Source of the DNA: Albula goreensis
Taxonomy: Eukaryota; Chordata; Actinopteri; Albuliformes; Albulidae
Assembly: GCA_022829145.1 (NCBI GenBank)
Contig: CM040748.1
Coordinates: forward strand, 24,932,501-24,996,500
Direction of reading: 5' to 3'
Length of the DNA stretch: 64,000 bases
The notes beneath the pieces were generated by a model. It was given only the letters and a program-made list of their open reading frames with translations. It had not been told where the DNA came from and did no database searches. Below are positions 47,501-61,244 of the stretch, in pieces (the stretch's first letter is position 1; each line of letters begins with the position of its first letter). The position numbers were made by a program, and so were the translations under genes.

Positions 47501-48829
47501 GCAAATGGAGAGGTGCTCTTGAAATATTCACTAGGGCTGGAACTCTACACTAACCCTCTTAAGGCGGCCAGAATGAAACTACTTGTAAAGTGACTCTGAC
47601 CTCTTAAAATGTGATTCTATTTCAGTGGATAAATTCTCTAGCGACAACACCAGTGAGTTCCTTAGAATGTGGAGAATGTACATTACTGGGGATGTGATCA
47701 GATTCTGTTATGTTCTCAAAATGGCGTAAGCTCGTGATTTTATAAACTGGATTTTATTCTGTTCTCAGTTCACGATTAGCTCTCTGTTTTCTGTATTCCT
47801 TACCTATATATTGAGGTAAAGTGACTCATTAATAATGAGATGTGATGGAATTTGAGGTAGGTGGAGTGGTGAAATTTATACTGGCTTGAGAAGCACACAA
47901 AGGAGATCCAGCTGCTTTTTCAGAACTTCAGATTCCAGATCAGTATTCGGTCGGGTTTCGCTCATAGTGTAATCCAAAACCAAATTTCGTTGCCATGGTG
48001 ATAGAGAGGTAAAATTTCCTTGCTGGTGTTTGTGCCATTTTTGCAGAGGGAATCACAACTTCCTCTTCAAACCTTGTAGACTGTTCCAATCATTCAGAAT
48101 TGGATCCTATTGTTTGATAATTTAAAAGATTTAATCTCTTCTTCCTGCTACAGTGTGCCTTTCCAAGATCAGTGAAATAGAGTCGAGGGTGCCTTACAAA
48201 CCTTGCTGTGCTGTGGAAAAGCCTCACAGAAAGAGTTTAGAGGAAGGAAGCTGGCTCTCTTCCCTTTACGCTGATACACTGCCTGTCTCTTTGGCTGACA
48301 CAAGGCCAACCTGCAGGCTCTAATGCATTATTGATCGCCAGACCGGAGTTTGTCCCACCCCTGATATCAACCTGTAGGAAAGTTTAGAAGCTGGCAGGTG
48401 TCTTGTTAGCTCCAGAGCATGCAAGAGCTGCATATTATCACAGAAACAAGTTTTAGCCTCTGCTTGTCAAACCCAGCCTTTCCCCTGAGGAACAGAGCCT
48501 GACTGCTTGATACTTACAATGTTGTGAGAATCGCGCACTTCCGTTGACTATTTTACCACAGGAGGTGATTGGAACAAAGAGGACTGTTTGGGGAATTGAC
48601 TGGCTGGACCTGTGCTGTGTGGTGATAGTGACTGTGTGGAAAGGATTCTTGCTGTTTGGTTCTTAAAAAGCAGTTTGCAGCTGAAGAATCTGTTGCCATA
48701 GTGAGAAGTAGAATTACTCTGCTGCCTGACTGTTCATCTGTGAAGCCTCTGTTCCTGGCCTGAGAGAGGTGAGTGCAAGTGTAACACTGTCTGGGAAAAG
48801 AGGTCTAAGCTTTTAAACAAACACACATT

Positions 48830-49020
48830 TGTTTAAAATGTACAGTACAGACTCACTCACACACTTACAGTACACACTCATACTCATGCTCATACATTCA
48901 CAGGGACACTCATGAACACACTTGCATATACTTGTAAATACAGACATATGCCAATAGGTGTGCACTAATGTACATGCCCACACACGCACACTCACTCACA
49001 CACACACACATACAGATGAG
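48830..49020. repeat. CA-rich imperfect repeat
   Basis: Interrupted (CA)n with variants such as acact and catac over about 190 bp. Confidence 0.75.
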
Positions 49021-50339
49021 AATCATACAGATGCTCCTTTTGGTACATAAAATCATACAAACAAATATAAACAGTACACAAACACTCTTGCAAACATATG
49101 CACACAAACAGGACCCAAAATAATCATTCCCTTCCCTCTCTCTCCTGTCTGCAGTTCCTGGTTGAAACTGTATTTCTGTAGATTTCTGTGGTTTGAGTTT
49201 CCCATCCCTGCTGTGCCCTAATTGGGAAAGCAGAACCAGAATCACAGCTCAGGAAGTAGAGATCTGTGTGGTCAACCTCCGGCGTGAGCGAAAGATCTCA
49301 CAGTAATGTTCAGCACATAGCTGTGCTCCCATTCCAGGTGCTTTCGCAGCCTCAGAGATCCCAGTGTTCATTTTAGGGAGTCCCATACATTACAGCTGTG
49401 CAGCACTTACTCTTATCAGGATAAACTTAAAGTCTGGGAGAATATAAGTGCATTCACCTGATTAATATAAGAAATTTGTAAATTCACAGCTTGTATAGTA
49501 ATACAGATGAATTTTGAGTTGTCATGTAGAGTCCATTGACTTCCTGATGTGGAAATGCTATGGCTGCATCTTAAGATGGACAGCGGTAATGCAGCATGTA
49601 CTGCGGAGTAGCAGAAACACTTGTCTGTAATGTGGTACAAGTCCAACTACATGTACACTCTGCTTTAGACAAGCGCATATTTATAGAACAGTCTAGTATT
49701 TCAGCCATCACTTTGCCTCACCTGGGTCACTGTGTCAAGAAGAAAAATGACAAAAAAATTGTGTACTGAAAAAGAGACAAAAAACAGAGAGAGCATCAGT
49801 GCCTGTGCATCAGCGGGTGATGGGAAAAAAGCTCATGTTTCACCTGTGTGTTTCCTGTGGGGTCTGATCCAGGAAAGGAGATGGGTAACGTTCCAGCAGG
49901 GGAGATGAATGAGCCAAACGCAGCAGGAAAAGCATAGGGAAGCATGGCTGGCCTAGATCGGGCCCAGATGCTGGAGATAGAGGGAGAGGGAGGAGACGAG
50001 GAATTATAAAATTGGTATGCGTGATTAGTAAAAGGAGGTCATGACTGTAAAAAAAATATGTAAACCTCTAAGCACTTTGACCCTGATATGAAAAATCACT
50101 CTGTCAGGCACACCAGCTTTTAACATAAGTGGTAATTAGCACTCCTCATTTTAGTGGACATGGGTAAGTGGAGCTGTGCAGATTTAGCAGCACCCGTAAT
50201 GGTGCTAAGATGGCAAAATTCACGCGGGTCAGTTATTAATTGGAGCAGACTGACGCTAACAGGAGCTGATGGTGGTGATTGGTGACGGCTGTGGTGCTTT
50301 GATGAGCCACTGATTGGTTTTCCCTGCTTCTGTATTACA

Positions 50340-50545
50340 CAAAACCACTGGCCACATAAATACACACTCGCACATAATGTTCCAGACTCACACACAACCG
50401 CACACACACTCTCTCCCTTTCCTGCGCTTTCTGTCTCTCTCTCCACACACACATTCTCACATACTGTACAGCACATGGATATATAATACACGCACTCACA
50501 CACATAACTTAATGCACACACACATACACACATACAAGACCATGA
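50340..50545. repeat. CA- and CT-rich imperfect repeat
   Basis: Interrupted (CA)n with a central pyrimidine tract (ctctctc, about 50410-50443). Confidence 0.75.
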
Positions 50546-53500
50546 CTGACACTGCACTCTGCATTCCTTGCTCCAAACCAAGTTAACACCACCAGACCCC
50601 CCAGGCCCTCAGTCCATTCACGTATCAGCGCTGACATTTGCTTAGTTACCACAAGAGGCTTACTTCTCATCAGGTCATTTGGATAAGTCATCCCAGTGAT
50701 GAGATCAGGAACCCAGACTGAGAAGCCACACAAGTGGAAATCATGTAAAAATACACAATGGGTTGTGTTTATATTTTTTCTTAGTGTCAATGTATGATAA
50801 ATGCTGCCTTATTAGTTATCGTGCAAAGGCCAAGAATCAACCATTGCTAACTGGCCAAATCAAGAATCAAGGACAAAAGCCATGGGCTCTTTTCCCAGAA
50901 ACAAGGACATGGCACTTTTCATCTGAACTCTCCTACCTCTGTAAAGCAACAACCCTGAACTTTTTTGTTTTGTCTGACAGCAGGGTCAGTCTCACCAAGG
51001 GGGGATTAGTGTAATTATTGCTTGTTTCTTTCATCATTTCTTTTCTTCTCATGTTCCTCTATCCCTCCCTGCTCTGTAATCTCAGGCCCTCACCCATCCA
51101 CAGAGATAGCTGTCACTGGAGAAAGTGAAAATGAGCTTTAAATCGTGCTGTATAATCCCCTCCTTCTCCTGTCAGACCAGAAAATGAGCTCCCTCTCTCC
51201 CTTTCTATCTTTCTCACTCTGTCTCTCAATCGCTCTCTCTCTACATTAGCACTTCAAATGCACAGCAATGACACACAGCCCAGCACTGCAGTCACACTCC
51301 CATGCAGGCATTTCATGCTTTGATTTAGGAGAAGGGAATGGAATATTTATGGTGTGGGCCACTGAAGCACTCTGTACAAAAATGAAAAAGAGGCGAAAGA
51401 CTGAAGTTATTCTACATGTATTCCCCTGGATAGTCATGGCAGAATAAGGTTTCATGATGCAGCAAATGGGAGGAGCAACCATATGTGACCAGTAGTTGAG
51501 CGAGTTGAAGCACTCATTGCACTTTGATGTGATATGCAAAATCCTTTGGATTGGTTCAGCAAAGTCATTGATTGACAGCTCATTGTAGCATCACCTGTGG
51601 GTCCATGACGCCTCATCCTCATTCTGCCATCCCTACCCCTGGGTCAGTTAAACAGGCTTTTTGATGTAACGAGTCAATTTATATACAGGTAGACAGGCCT
51701 AGAGGGAATGTGATGGATAGGAGTCTTTGCATATTGCAGTCCACAAGCTGAGCTCACACAGACACAAGTCAGAGGAGGAAACTTCATGTGCAGATTGGGT
51801 AGGCAGTCTTTGGGCTCCAGAATTTTTGGGGTTGATGGGAAACAGTCCTTGCCATCCCTCCTTGGATGACCCTAAGGCCAATATTACACTACCTGGTGGA
51901 GGTGCAACTCTTTGCACTGGCATAGTTCATCACTTAGGGTGATCAGAGGCAAGGCTCCTGTGTGCTTTTGATAGTCCAGCCTCATGGCACAGTGGTTCAC
52001 ATTAACTGTATTTCCTTGTGTAATTGTTGTATTTCAAATGGTTACATTCCAAACTGCTATAAAGTGACCTTTCTTCTGGCACAGACATCAGACAAAACAC
52101 AGTAAGTACACGCCAAATTATCAGTACAAAATGGTATCTTGTTAGCATTGTGGAAAATGTTTGGACCGTCAAAATAGAGCTCTCAGTCTCTGACAGAGAC
52201 TGTTAGCTTTGTTGTTAGGTTTGTTGACTTTTCTGGCCCAGGCTTCCTGCAACCAGATTGGTCCCAGCAAGATATCTCATTGGAGTGTCTTAGGTGATTT
52301 AGGAGGTTTATCATTTCACACACTCACCCCGTCGAGACTCATGATTTGTGGGAGCGGAGCGGATTAACTGGCCATTGGTTTATAAGCAAAACACACACCC
52401 AGAGTTTTAGCAGTGTTATTTACCGAGGGCCTTAGGGCCGTGCTAAACTGCTTAGCGGTGTGTCCTGCAGGCCAGTGATGTAGTGCCTTTGGGCCCGTCA
52501 GCCACCACATTACCCAGTATTCTCAGATGGTTGTTGAACAAATGGGCAATCAATAGTATCGATCAGGGTTGGTGAGGAATCTGTGCGGAGGTGGGTGCCT
52601 GTCTGTTTGCTGTGTTTTATGAGGACATGCTTCTCTACAGGTGGCTGACTCGCGAATGCTACTTTTACATGCCCGTGAAGCCAGCTCTGGCCTCCTTCAC
52701 TCTCTCTCTCTTTTCTCTTGTTTCTTTTCCACACTGTGTGCCAGTTGCTCTTCCAAATTATAACAATAATCTCTATTAAAAGATTCAGTTCAACAGTATT
52801 TCTGAATACTGAAGAGGTTTACATGCCCCCTAGTGGGCCTGACTCTTTTTTACATATTTTTCTCAACTGCTTGTTGGACAATAGAAAAACATAGGTTTGT
52901 CCTATTTGGTACTCTCCGCATAACCATGATGTTCTCATAATCCTACTCTGGGACGAAACGGCAGAGATTTAGAGAATTTTGTCCTGTATTGCATTCTCAC
53001 CTGCTGATAAAGGTGATTGTTTTTCTCGGTAAATCTGTTTTAGGAAATGCAGTTTCCCGGGGGGCGACATATTTAATAGTTGGATACTGATTTGGGATTT
53101 GTTGTGGAATGTGCGATCAGAGCAGTGGATGGCCAGATGCTGTTTTGATGATATCCAGATTCGCCATATGCTCAAGTACTGTTCTTCTGTCTGAAGTAGC
53201 TGTAAAATGTGCTCTTACTAGATGAGCAGTGCTCCTGGGCTTCCAGTCCTGCCACCCAGAAAACGGCTGTGCTCCGCCACCCCTCTTCATTCCTGTACGT
53301 GGGAGGCATGTTATCTCCTCTTCTGTGGTCTCCTTGTGAGAGCGGATAACAAGGTAATTGGATCACACATTGACTTAAGTGGTCTGATTCAACTCACCCA
53401 GCAAAGCTCCTGCCTTTGAGGGTTTTATGTAAGTCCCCCATAGCGCGCCGTCCCTCCAGCCTGAAGGGAAGTCGCTCCCTGGCCAGTTGGATGAGAGGAC

Positions 53501-54689
53501 AACACCAACACTGCTACCACAGTCCGACCACGTCCTGCACCCCCCACCCACCCTCCCTGGGGCAAGCGTGAGGTGACAGCGTGTGGCGGTGATGATAGTG
53601 CAGCCTCTCTCCTTTGTGGTAGAGACGTTCAGGAGGAAAGCACTGCCACTGCTGCTGGCCTGCCATCTGACAGCACTGGGCATGTGGGCGGTGTCTGTAG
53701 CTCTGGAGCATCATGATACATGTGCCACCATTAGCCTTGAAACATAGCACAGGCACCCTCCCTCAGCCAATTACCACCACTGTACAGACACACCTCTCTG
53801 CTAAGTAATGTCCTTGACTGATGGCTGTGACTAGAATACAGAAGCACCATACTATATGTGCCATTATCCCCTGAAACATTGTAAACCCCCCAACCCCCCA
53901 CAGTCAATCACCCCCTTCACGCAGACACAGCCCTCCCCTAAATAATGTCACTATGTGGAGGCTGTGAATGGAATGCAAGAGCATGTGCCACCATTTGCCC
54001 TGAAACACAGTATGCTCCCCCAACCCAGCCACACAGTAAGATCTGTCACTGTATGGACACATCCCTCTCCACAGTAAGATCTCTGTCTCTGCACTGTGCT
54101 CCACTGATACTGTTTGAGCCACTTTGTAAAGCACTTACTGCTTATCGATTGATAGTTGATACATTTTGAAAATGTGCTCCACTTATTGGATGTTTTGACA
54201 TTGAAAATAAAACACAGTAATTGCACTAAGCAATTACATAATTAATCTGAACACATACACTAAAATAGAGCTAATATTGCAAATTTTGTTCTATTTCTCC
54301 CTCACTGTTTATTAATCACTGTACATGTTACATGAATATGAAAGTCAAGTGGATGCATCTGTGAGTGTTTTAGAGGGTTAAGAATTTCAAATCTTGTGAG
54401 CAGGAAAGTGAACACTGTACCATGTAGTGATATATCTAGCATGGGTTTTATTGCCATGATTAAGCATTCCTTTCAACTTAGTTTCTCAGCAGGTTATGAT
54501 GCAGCATGTGCCTTTGGAGCAGATGCCGCTTTAGCGTAAATATTGACTGTCTTTAAAGTGTCAGCCTAATTTTCCAGCAGTGTGCCGATGAATTAAAGAT
54601 TACACACGGCACGGGACCGCACTAATGAGGCCTGTCAGAGTGATTACAGTGATTGAGTGATAACCAGAACACTTAAGTCCCTGAGGAAC

Positions 54690-54770
54690 ACCCAGAAAGA
54701 GAGAGCGACAGAGGGACAGGGATAAGGAGATAGCAAGAGGGGAGAGATAGGGAGAGAGAGGTGGGGAGGG
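54690..54770. repeat. GA-rich (purine) tract
   Basis: Purine-rich imperfect GA/GGA repeats on the plus strand. Confidence 0.75.
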
Positions 54771-54959
54771 ATTTGTCTCCTTTATTTGTCTCTCCTTTAT
54801 TTGACAATGAAAAATCATCCTCAGACTGTATTTTTTCATCACAGAGAAAAACAGCTAAACAAAAATAACTGGGACAAAAACCAGCCAACACCACCAAAGT
54901 CATAATGAAAACAAAACAACTACAAAAAATGCAAGAGGACTTCTGTCTCAGGGTACTTT

Positions 54960-55030
54960 CATCCCAAGCAAAGAGAAAGACAGAGAGAGAAAGAGGCAGA
55001 GAGATAGAGAGACATAGAGGGAGATATCCC
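54960..55030. repeat. GA-rich (purine) tract
   Basis: A second purine tract (agacagagagag type), about 200 bases after the first and in the same orientation. Confidence 0.75.
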
Positions 55031-57156
55031 ATACCCAATTCTCCAGCTTCCATATTCATCAGTTTGTTCTGCCCATTTTACCATGTCAAATTGATGCAAG
55101 AGCCATGCGTCTCACCTCTAGTCTGTACTGGGACAGGGAATGGGTAAATAAAACATCAGTACTGGCAGTGACTACACCTCAAATCTGATCCCTTGCTTTT
55201 ACCACAAATCTCTCCATCTCCACTGCTGTCTCTTGGTGGCCCCTGGCTCAGGTTTTATGTGTTGCACTGTCTAGGCCAGTATCAGGTCATACAGAAGATA
55301 ACTCCATCACAGTGCCTGTTTACCATTTGCCTGTGTAACAGTATAATCAGTTACCTGACCCTGTGAAAGAGCATGCAGTTTCTGGTGTAATGTCATTCTG
55401 ATGAGAGAATATTGTGTTTTCCAGCCTTACTGACATAAACAGTGATAGAAAAGCACTGTCCTTGTCATGCAAAAACTTTGTATGTTAATTTTCTGTCATG
55501 TTTTTATATAGATACCCAATTTAGTGTATTTCAAAGGTCTCATAATTTAGCAATGAATAAAATAATTTTTTTGTGATGCCAATGATACATTTAATTGTCA
55601 GACAACTGCAGGAAAGGTGTGTGTACTGTGTGCTACACGAAATGCAGTCAAATTTAGACATTATGAGCTACAGCTCTTTTTACTTCGGGTGTCAAAATGC
55701 TGGGTACATCTTTTTTAAATTAATGGGCATCAAAGGTGATCCATATTCCACATAACCATCTCTTTGATGTTCTAAATGCTTTGTAGCACAATCTGAACAC
55801 AGTAGGTTTGTCATTGAATATTTGCTGAGTGCTGGCCTCTTCAGTGTAATGGATGTAATGCAGTATATCATTAATGAATGCTGTTGTCTAATATCCTTAC
55901 TGTGTTGTGATTGTGGTGGATTTTGATTTGTTGTTGCTTTGTTAAGGCGCTTTGAATGAATAATTAAGAAGCACAAGAAAGCTTTGCTATCTGCCACCAG
56001 AAGGGAGAGAATAGTATCACATTTTTAGTAGCCTCCTCTTGTTCCATGTTCATTTCTGCTTCCCCTTTTTGCTGGAACAGAGCTCTCTCTGCATGTGCCT
56101 GATGTGAATATTTCAGCCGGTTTATATCAGATATGTCCTCCATTTTGCTCTATGTATCCAGATTTCAACCATTTATGATATGTACAGAGTGTACAGGTGG
56201 CTCCAACCATGTCTGCCATTAATCTTATATATGAATTGTCTTGTGTTTGATATTTCTCTTTACATCAACTCCAAGAAGGTCTGTGTGTTACCTTATGTAC
56301 CTCAGAGTCATTTGGTCATAGAAATGACTGAGTATATCCAGGGGAATGCAGGGATAATACATGCCTGAAAATTAAAAATAGATTTTTCATGTTGTAACAT
56401 CAGTGTATTTCTACATAATTACAGATATGTTTTCACAGTGATCAAGGTATTTTAGATTTTTAGCATGTATAAAAAGGGTGTCAAGTAAAGAGGTGCTTTG
56501 CTCTATTTTCTGGACCGGTTCTGTTTCTCTGCACCCAGCCTCATGGCAGCTCACTGCGTAGGCAGGCGATTCACATAAGCCTGACTTCCTCAATGACAGA
56601 TAAGGACGCTCTGGTTAGCACCACTGAGCCACGACTGAAACAGACAGCTCTAAATGACCATGACCAGTCACTGCCTTACTCTTTTCTCCATTGTGGAGGC
56701 CATGCTACAGTGAGCCAGTGTGGCATTCTGCCTGAGTACAGTGTGTGGGGGTTTTATGCATCTCTGTAAATATGCAAAACAGGATAGCACCAGAACGTAA
56801 ATGACCACACTCTGAAATCCTCTCATGAGGAGAAGTGGAAGATGGAATGCTTTCTCTGTGCTTTTGTTTCTTCTTTCATTTAATGGTGTGGCCATCATAA
56901 TGGTAGCACAGTTTTAAAGTTTATACTGAGCCGTTAGTTTATATGGGTTGCTTAGAGTGGCTCGGGAACTGCTCTGTTTGCCAGATCGCCCTTGGCTGTC
57001 ATTGAGAAGGTTGGGTGAGTGTGGAGCTCCTATCCAGACTGTGGGCTGCTGTGCTGCAGAGTCCAGGCAGGATGAAGGACAGGGCTGAGGTCAGCCCCCT
57101 GCCAGGGGCATCTGGACTGAGCTCAGATGCACAGATCTTGTGAAGCTCTTAATCAA

Positions 57157-57157
<1 letters not shown>

Positions 57158-57187
<30 letters not shown>

Positions 57188-57400
57188 TATTCACATACAA
57201 ACTCACACACAGAGGAACAGCATGCACTCACAAACAGGCACATACCCACACACTCAGATACAACATTTTATCTTCCTGTCCATATTCTCTTTCATTTGGT
57301 CTAATCGAAACACCCATATGCACCCTCACTCTCTTGTTCACACAACCTCACCAGTGAACGGAGTCAAATTCACACAGAAACACACACACACACAGATGCT
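57158..57400. repeat. CA-rich microsatellite region
   Basis: A clean (AC)n run of about 28 bases starts near 57160, then interrupted CA repeats continue to about 57400. Confidence 0.8.
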
Positions 57401-57629
57401 CTCTTTGTGCCCCCTGCCCCTTAACAAGTACACTTGCTGGCCCTGTTGCTAAGCTGTGCTGGGGGAAGAATGTGCTCTCTCTCGGGTACCTGCTGCTGAG
57501 CCAGAGGGAGAGACAGAGCCTCGCAGGAGGCCGTGGGCTGGGACTCCTGCCAAAATTTCAAGCCCCTGCGATGGGGAATGCAGGGATAGCTGCTATGCAA
57601 CTGCTCTCACTTCAGGGTACTTCAGCAAT

Positions 57630-57631
<2 letters not shown>

Positions 57632-57700
<69 letters not shown>
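57632..57700. repeat. (GT)34 microsatellite
   Basis: Uninterrupted GT dinucleotides over 69 bases, the longest perfect simple repeat in the window. Confidence 0.97.
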
Positions 57701-57711
<11 letters not shown>

Positions 57712-58369
57712 AAGAGCCATTGTAAACAGCTCACACTATTCTCCCTCACCAATGTTTTACCATGAATTCTCTGCTTTGCCATCATTTTCTTGTGTATATG
57801 GCTGTTTTCAGTTTACTGTTCTCCAACTTGTTTCCAATAACAAACTTTTATAATGGCTTTGGCAAATATATTGCAGCAGGATGACATTGGGTTACAACAA
57901 TAAAGTCGCCATCAAACTGTCAGAGATGGGAATAAACCTGCTGTCACTGTGGTGGGTCCCCACTTTAAGAGGAGAAGGGGCCAGGGTCAGAGATCACATT
58001 GTGGATTTAGGCTTCATTGCTGAGCTTGGTGACAAGGTCTGCTGCACTCCTTCTGTCTGTCCTCCACTCACACTGGGTTTACTGGCTCATTCCCTCATCA
58101 TGCTGACCTACTGTCAACCACAGGCTGGTGTCCAGGCAGGTCAGTAGGAAAAGAAACCAGCGTGATTTTCTATTGACTTACCTTATCTGAACGTTTTATA
58201 GCAGTTGACGAGTCCAGTAAATGGGTGCATGCTGGCTAGTTGTAGCTGTCTGAATCGAAGTCACTACAATGCTTTTGAGGGGATAATATTAAATGCTTGT
58301 GGCAGCCCTATTACCTCCTCAATTCTGAGCCAGCAGTTCTCACATTCCTGCTGGGGTTGGCTCAAGCAC

Positions 58370-58485
58370 CCACCCCTCCCCCCTTTCCTCACACTACCCC
58401 CTCTCTCTTTCCCTCTCATTCTCAACTCCCCTTTCCCCCAGCTCTCCCTTTCTCCCCACCTTCCTTCTCTCTCTCTCTGGCAGTT
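58370..58485. repeat. CT-rich (pyrimidine) tract
   Basis: Over 100 bases almost free of G on the plus strand, made of C-runs and CT repeats. Confidence 0.8.
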
Positions 58486-58764
58486 TAATTAGGTCGCTGA
58501 TTGTCCTGTGATGTTGAGGTTGAATGGAGAAGCTGTCACATTAGCTCAGTTCTGACCCACTGCCTCCCTCCCCACACACTTTAAACCCCACAGCCCTGCC
58601 TGAGTGCCTGGCTGTGGCCCTAAGGGCAGTGGACCTGCTCTGTCTGAGAGACAGCAGGATCCCTACGGTCCAGAGTGAAGAACAGTTTTCATTACCACAA
58701 AGCTGATATTCTTTTTTCCCTCAGCTGGGGGGTGTTGGTTGTTGGGGCCTCTGTCAGCAGGAGC

Positions 58765-58930
58765 CAGGGCCTGTATTCAGAAACCATCTCAGGGTAGGAC
58801 TGCTGATCCTGGATCAATTTAGCTTTTTACATTACATTGGAGTCACTTAGGTTGGTTGGGATATGGCCTAAGGAAACATGATATTAGATCAGCACTTCTA
58901 CCCTGAGATGTTTTATGAATAAAGGCCCTG
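58765..58930. repeat. MITE-like element with long terminal inverted repeats
   Basis: 166 bp starting CAGGGCCTGTATTCAGAAAC and ending with its imperfect complement AATAAAGGCCCTG. The outer 44 bases pair with about five mismatches (shared CATCTCAGGGTAG and TGCTGATC). I recall similar palindromes from salmonid and other fish DNA. No transposase is present, so it would be non-autonomous. No clear target-site duplication. Confidence 0.75.
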
Positions 58931-59244
58931 ATTTCATATTGTTGGACTCACAGTGGAGGGAGGTGGGGGGTGGGGGCATTTGTGGAGCCAGTATTGACAT
59001 CACAAGCTACGGCACATAAATTTTCCCTGCCAGAGGTCCTTTTGTCAGGCCAGCTGGCTGAGGGCCGACACCCGGCTGGGAGCTCTGGTTTAACCAGGGC
59101 AAGTGGGCTGACCCTCCCAGCAAAGAAGCACAGAGTCAGCAGAGATCACCTGAGGAGCAGCCAATGAAGACCAAGGCCACCAACCTCTACAGGAAGGCAG
59201 GAATATCAACAGCTTGTAGCTTACATCCTTCCTATAGCAACCAT

Positions 59245-59405
59245 CAGGTTCCATATTCATAAATCACCATAGAATATTAGCATTGATCTAGGATCAGTAA
59301 TTTTTTTAAACTTGCAAAAGTTTGGGTGTAAGGTTAGGAAATGGACAGGGAAAGCCTGATCCAAGATCAGTAGTCCTACTGTGTGGCACTGTAAATACTG
59401 GTCCA
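59245..59405. repeat. Degraded relative of the 58765 element
   Basis: Left arm 'atattcataaatcaccat' and 'ttgatctaggatcag', right arm 'ctgatccaagatcagtagtc', again inverted about 100 bases apart. More diverged than the neighbouring copy. Confidence 0.45.
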
Positions 59406-61244
59406 GAGGAGGCCAAAATGAGCTCCTTGCATCGACGCTCGAGACGCTCATTCTTATACATTTAGAATAGACAGCAAGGGCTTTATGCACAATAAAACTT
59501 AGCTGTAATTTGTGGTACCTTCTTAGTATGATCAAACATTCTGTTGATGTTTTCTTGAATGCTCGTAATTCAGGAGTTACGATGGGTTATTTAGTCTGAT
59601 GGCACTCATAACACTTCTCAGACGTGTGTAGACCTGCATGTAAAATTAAATTGTCAATTTGAGGATGTGCCTTAACCACAGGAAGAAGTTATGTGTTGTG
59701 TAAATGCAGAAACCCTGTCATCAGTAGCAGTTGCACAAAGCGCAGACTTTTTCATCTGTACTGCAACAGGAAGTAGGTTTGTTTGGGTCTGTTTTCTTCA
59801 TATCTCATCCTTTATGTTGCAACTGCAATGGAAACCATTTCACAAACACAGGTACTGATTCTGGCAACAAGGTTGTATCTAGCAGTTGAGTGTGGCAACT
59901 GACCAAATAACACAGAAAAAGGAAGAGGAAACCCATCAAGCTTTCACATGTCAATGTCTGTGGAATGTGACGTTTATCACACGGATTATGGGTCCACTCC
60001 AGCTGGACTTGCTGATTTTACTAAAAGAAATAGGCTACCCATAAAACAGAAGCAGGGTATACTGAGTTTGAAATGTATTCTGAGGTTTGAGTAACAAGCA
60101 AATGCACATTGAGATGTCAGTTTTCTGGTGCAGACTATATGACCGTGAGCAGCCCCTACAATCAACAGAGATTCTTGTATCATGCACTGATCCAATAAGC
60201 CATTTGTTAGAAATACATAAATAAATCTAACCTATAATAAATGTGAAGTCATCTTCACAACAACTATTTATACAACATCCACAAAGGTCACAACACATGC
60301 AGGATGCCATTCAGTGTCATTCAGTGACATTAGACATAGTGTATAGCATTTAGAGCTAACCATTGGAGGGAACTCTTTTGCAGCATCACCATTTGTTCAG
60401 CACATTGGTAATTTTCTCTGCTTTTAGTCTAATTCCTCTCAAGGTTTTATTTGAGGTACTGTGGATGTGAACATTGGAAGTATATAATGTTTCACAGTCA
60501 CCGTTGGTCTGTCATTGCTAAGAGTAAAAGCCAAATGAATGACACAGTGCTTGAGAATGAATTTAACAGCCCAGTGTTTGCTGAAGATGACAAGATGCTC
60601 TTTATAGTCCCTCCTCAGCCCAGTGCGCACAGGTGACCCTGCAGTCATGGGATGGAAACCCGCTGCACCGACCAGCTCAACATACAGGAAGCTAGGTAGG
60701 GGAAAGTGAGAGTCAAAATCAAATGGATATCTGCTACCTTTATGACACTGAGCTTCACTCTGGCTTTTCCCATGTGATCTATGCCAAGCCACACCAGTAG
60801 TGTCAACAATAACCCCTGACCTCAGTAACTGGCTCTGTGTGCAGATTTGCTTGCTTGTTTTTGCCTGATCTGCACCCAGGTTTCACCTGTGGATATGCCT
60901 CAATCAGTCAGACAGTAATGAGAGGAAAAAAGACCAGTTTCCCTTTTATTTCTGATCGATCCACCATCACACTCCTTTCACGGTTCCATTGAAAAGAGAG
61001 ATTGATTGCTGAAAGATTGATTGTAGGCCTTTGATCTGCTGTCACACCAGAGTTCAGTTAGCAGAGGCTTTCACCAGTTCCAGGGAGGGAGAGGTAGACA
61101 GATTTCACACACGGGCAGTAGCAATGCACAGGAACTGCGCAGCACCTCTATGCTAAAATGGCACTAAATACAGATAACCTGAGCGTTCAGCTAGAATTAT
61201 CCACATAGGAAGATATATGGGATATTGGTGTGATGTTTTCTGTC

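Noticed and set aside
50120-50581. 153-codon minus-strand open frame rich in CVCV repeats
   Set aside because: Produced by CA/TG repeats; no recognisable protein.
57456-57765. Open frames ending in long (VC)n runs
   Set aside because: Produced by the (GT)34 microsatellite.
60439-60792. Open frames on both strands near 60.5 kb, including a segment ending SAHR before a GTGACC
   Set aside because: I considered an alternative rab11fip4 exon, but it has no convincing acceptor and no similarity to the expected next part of the protein.
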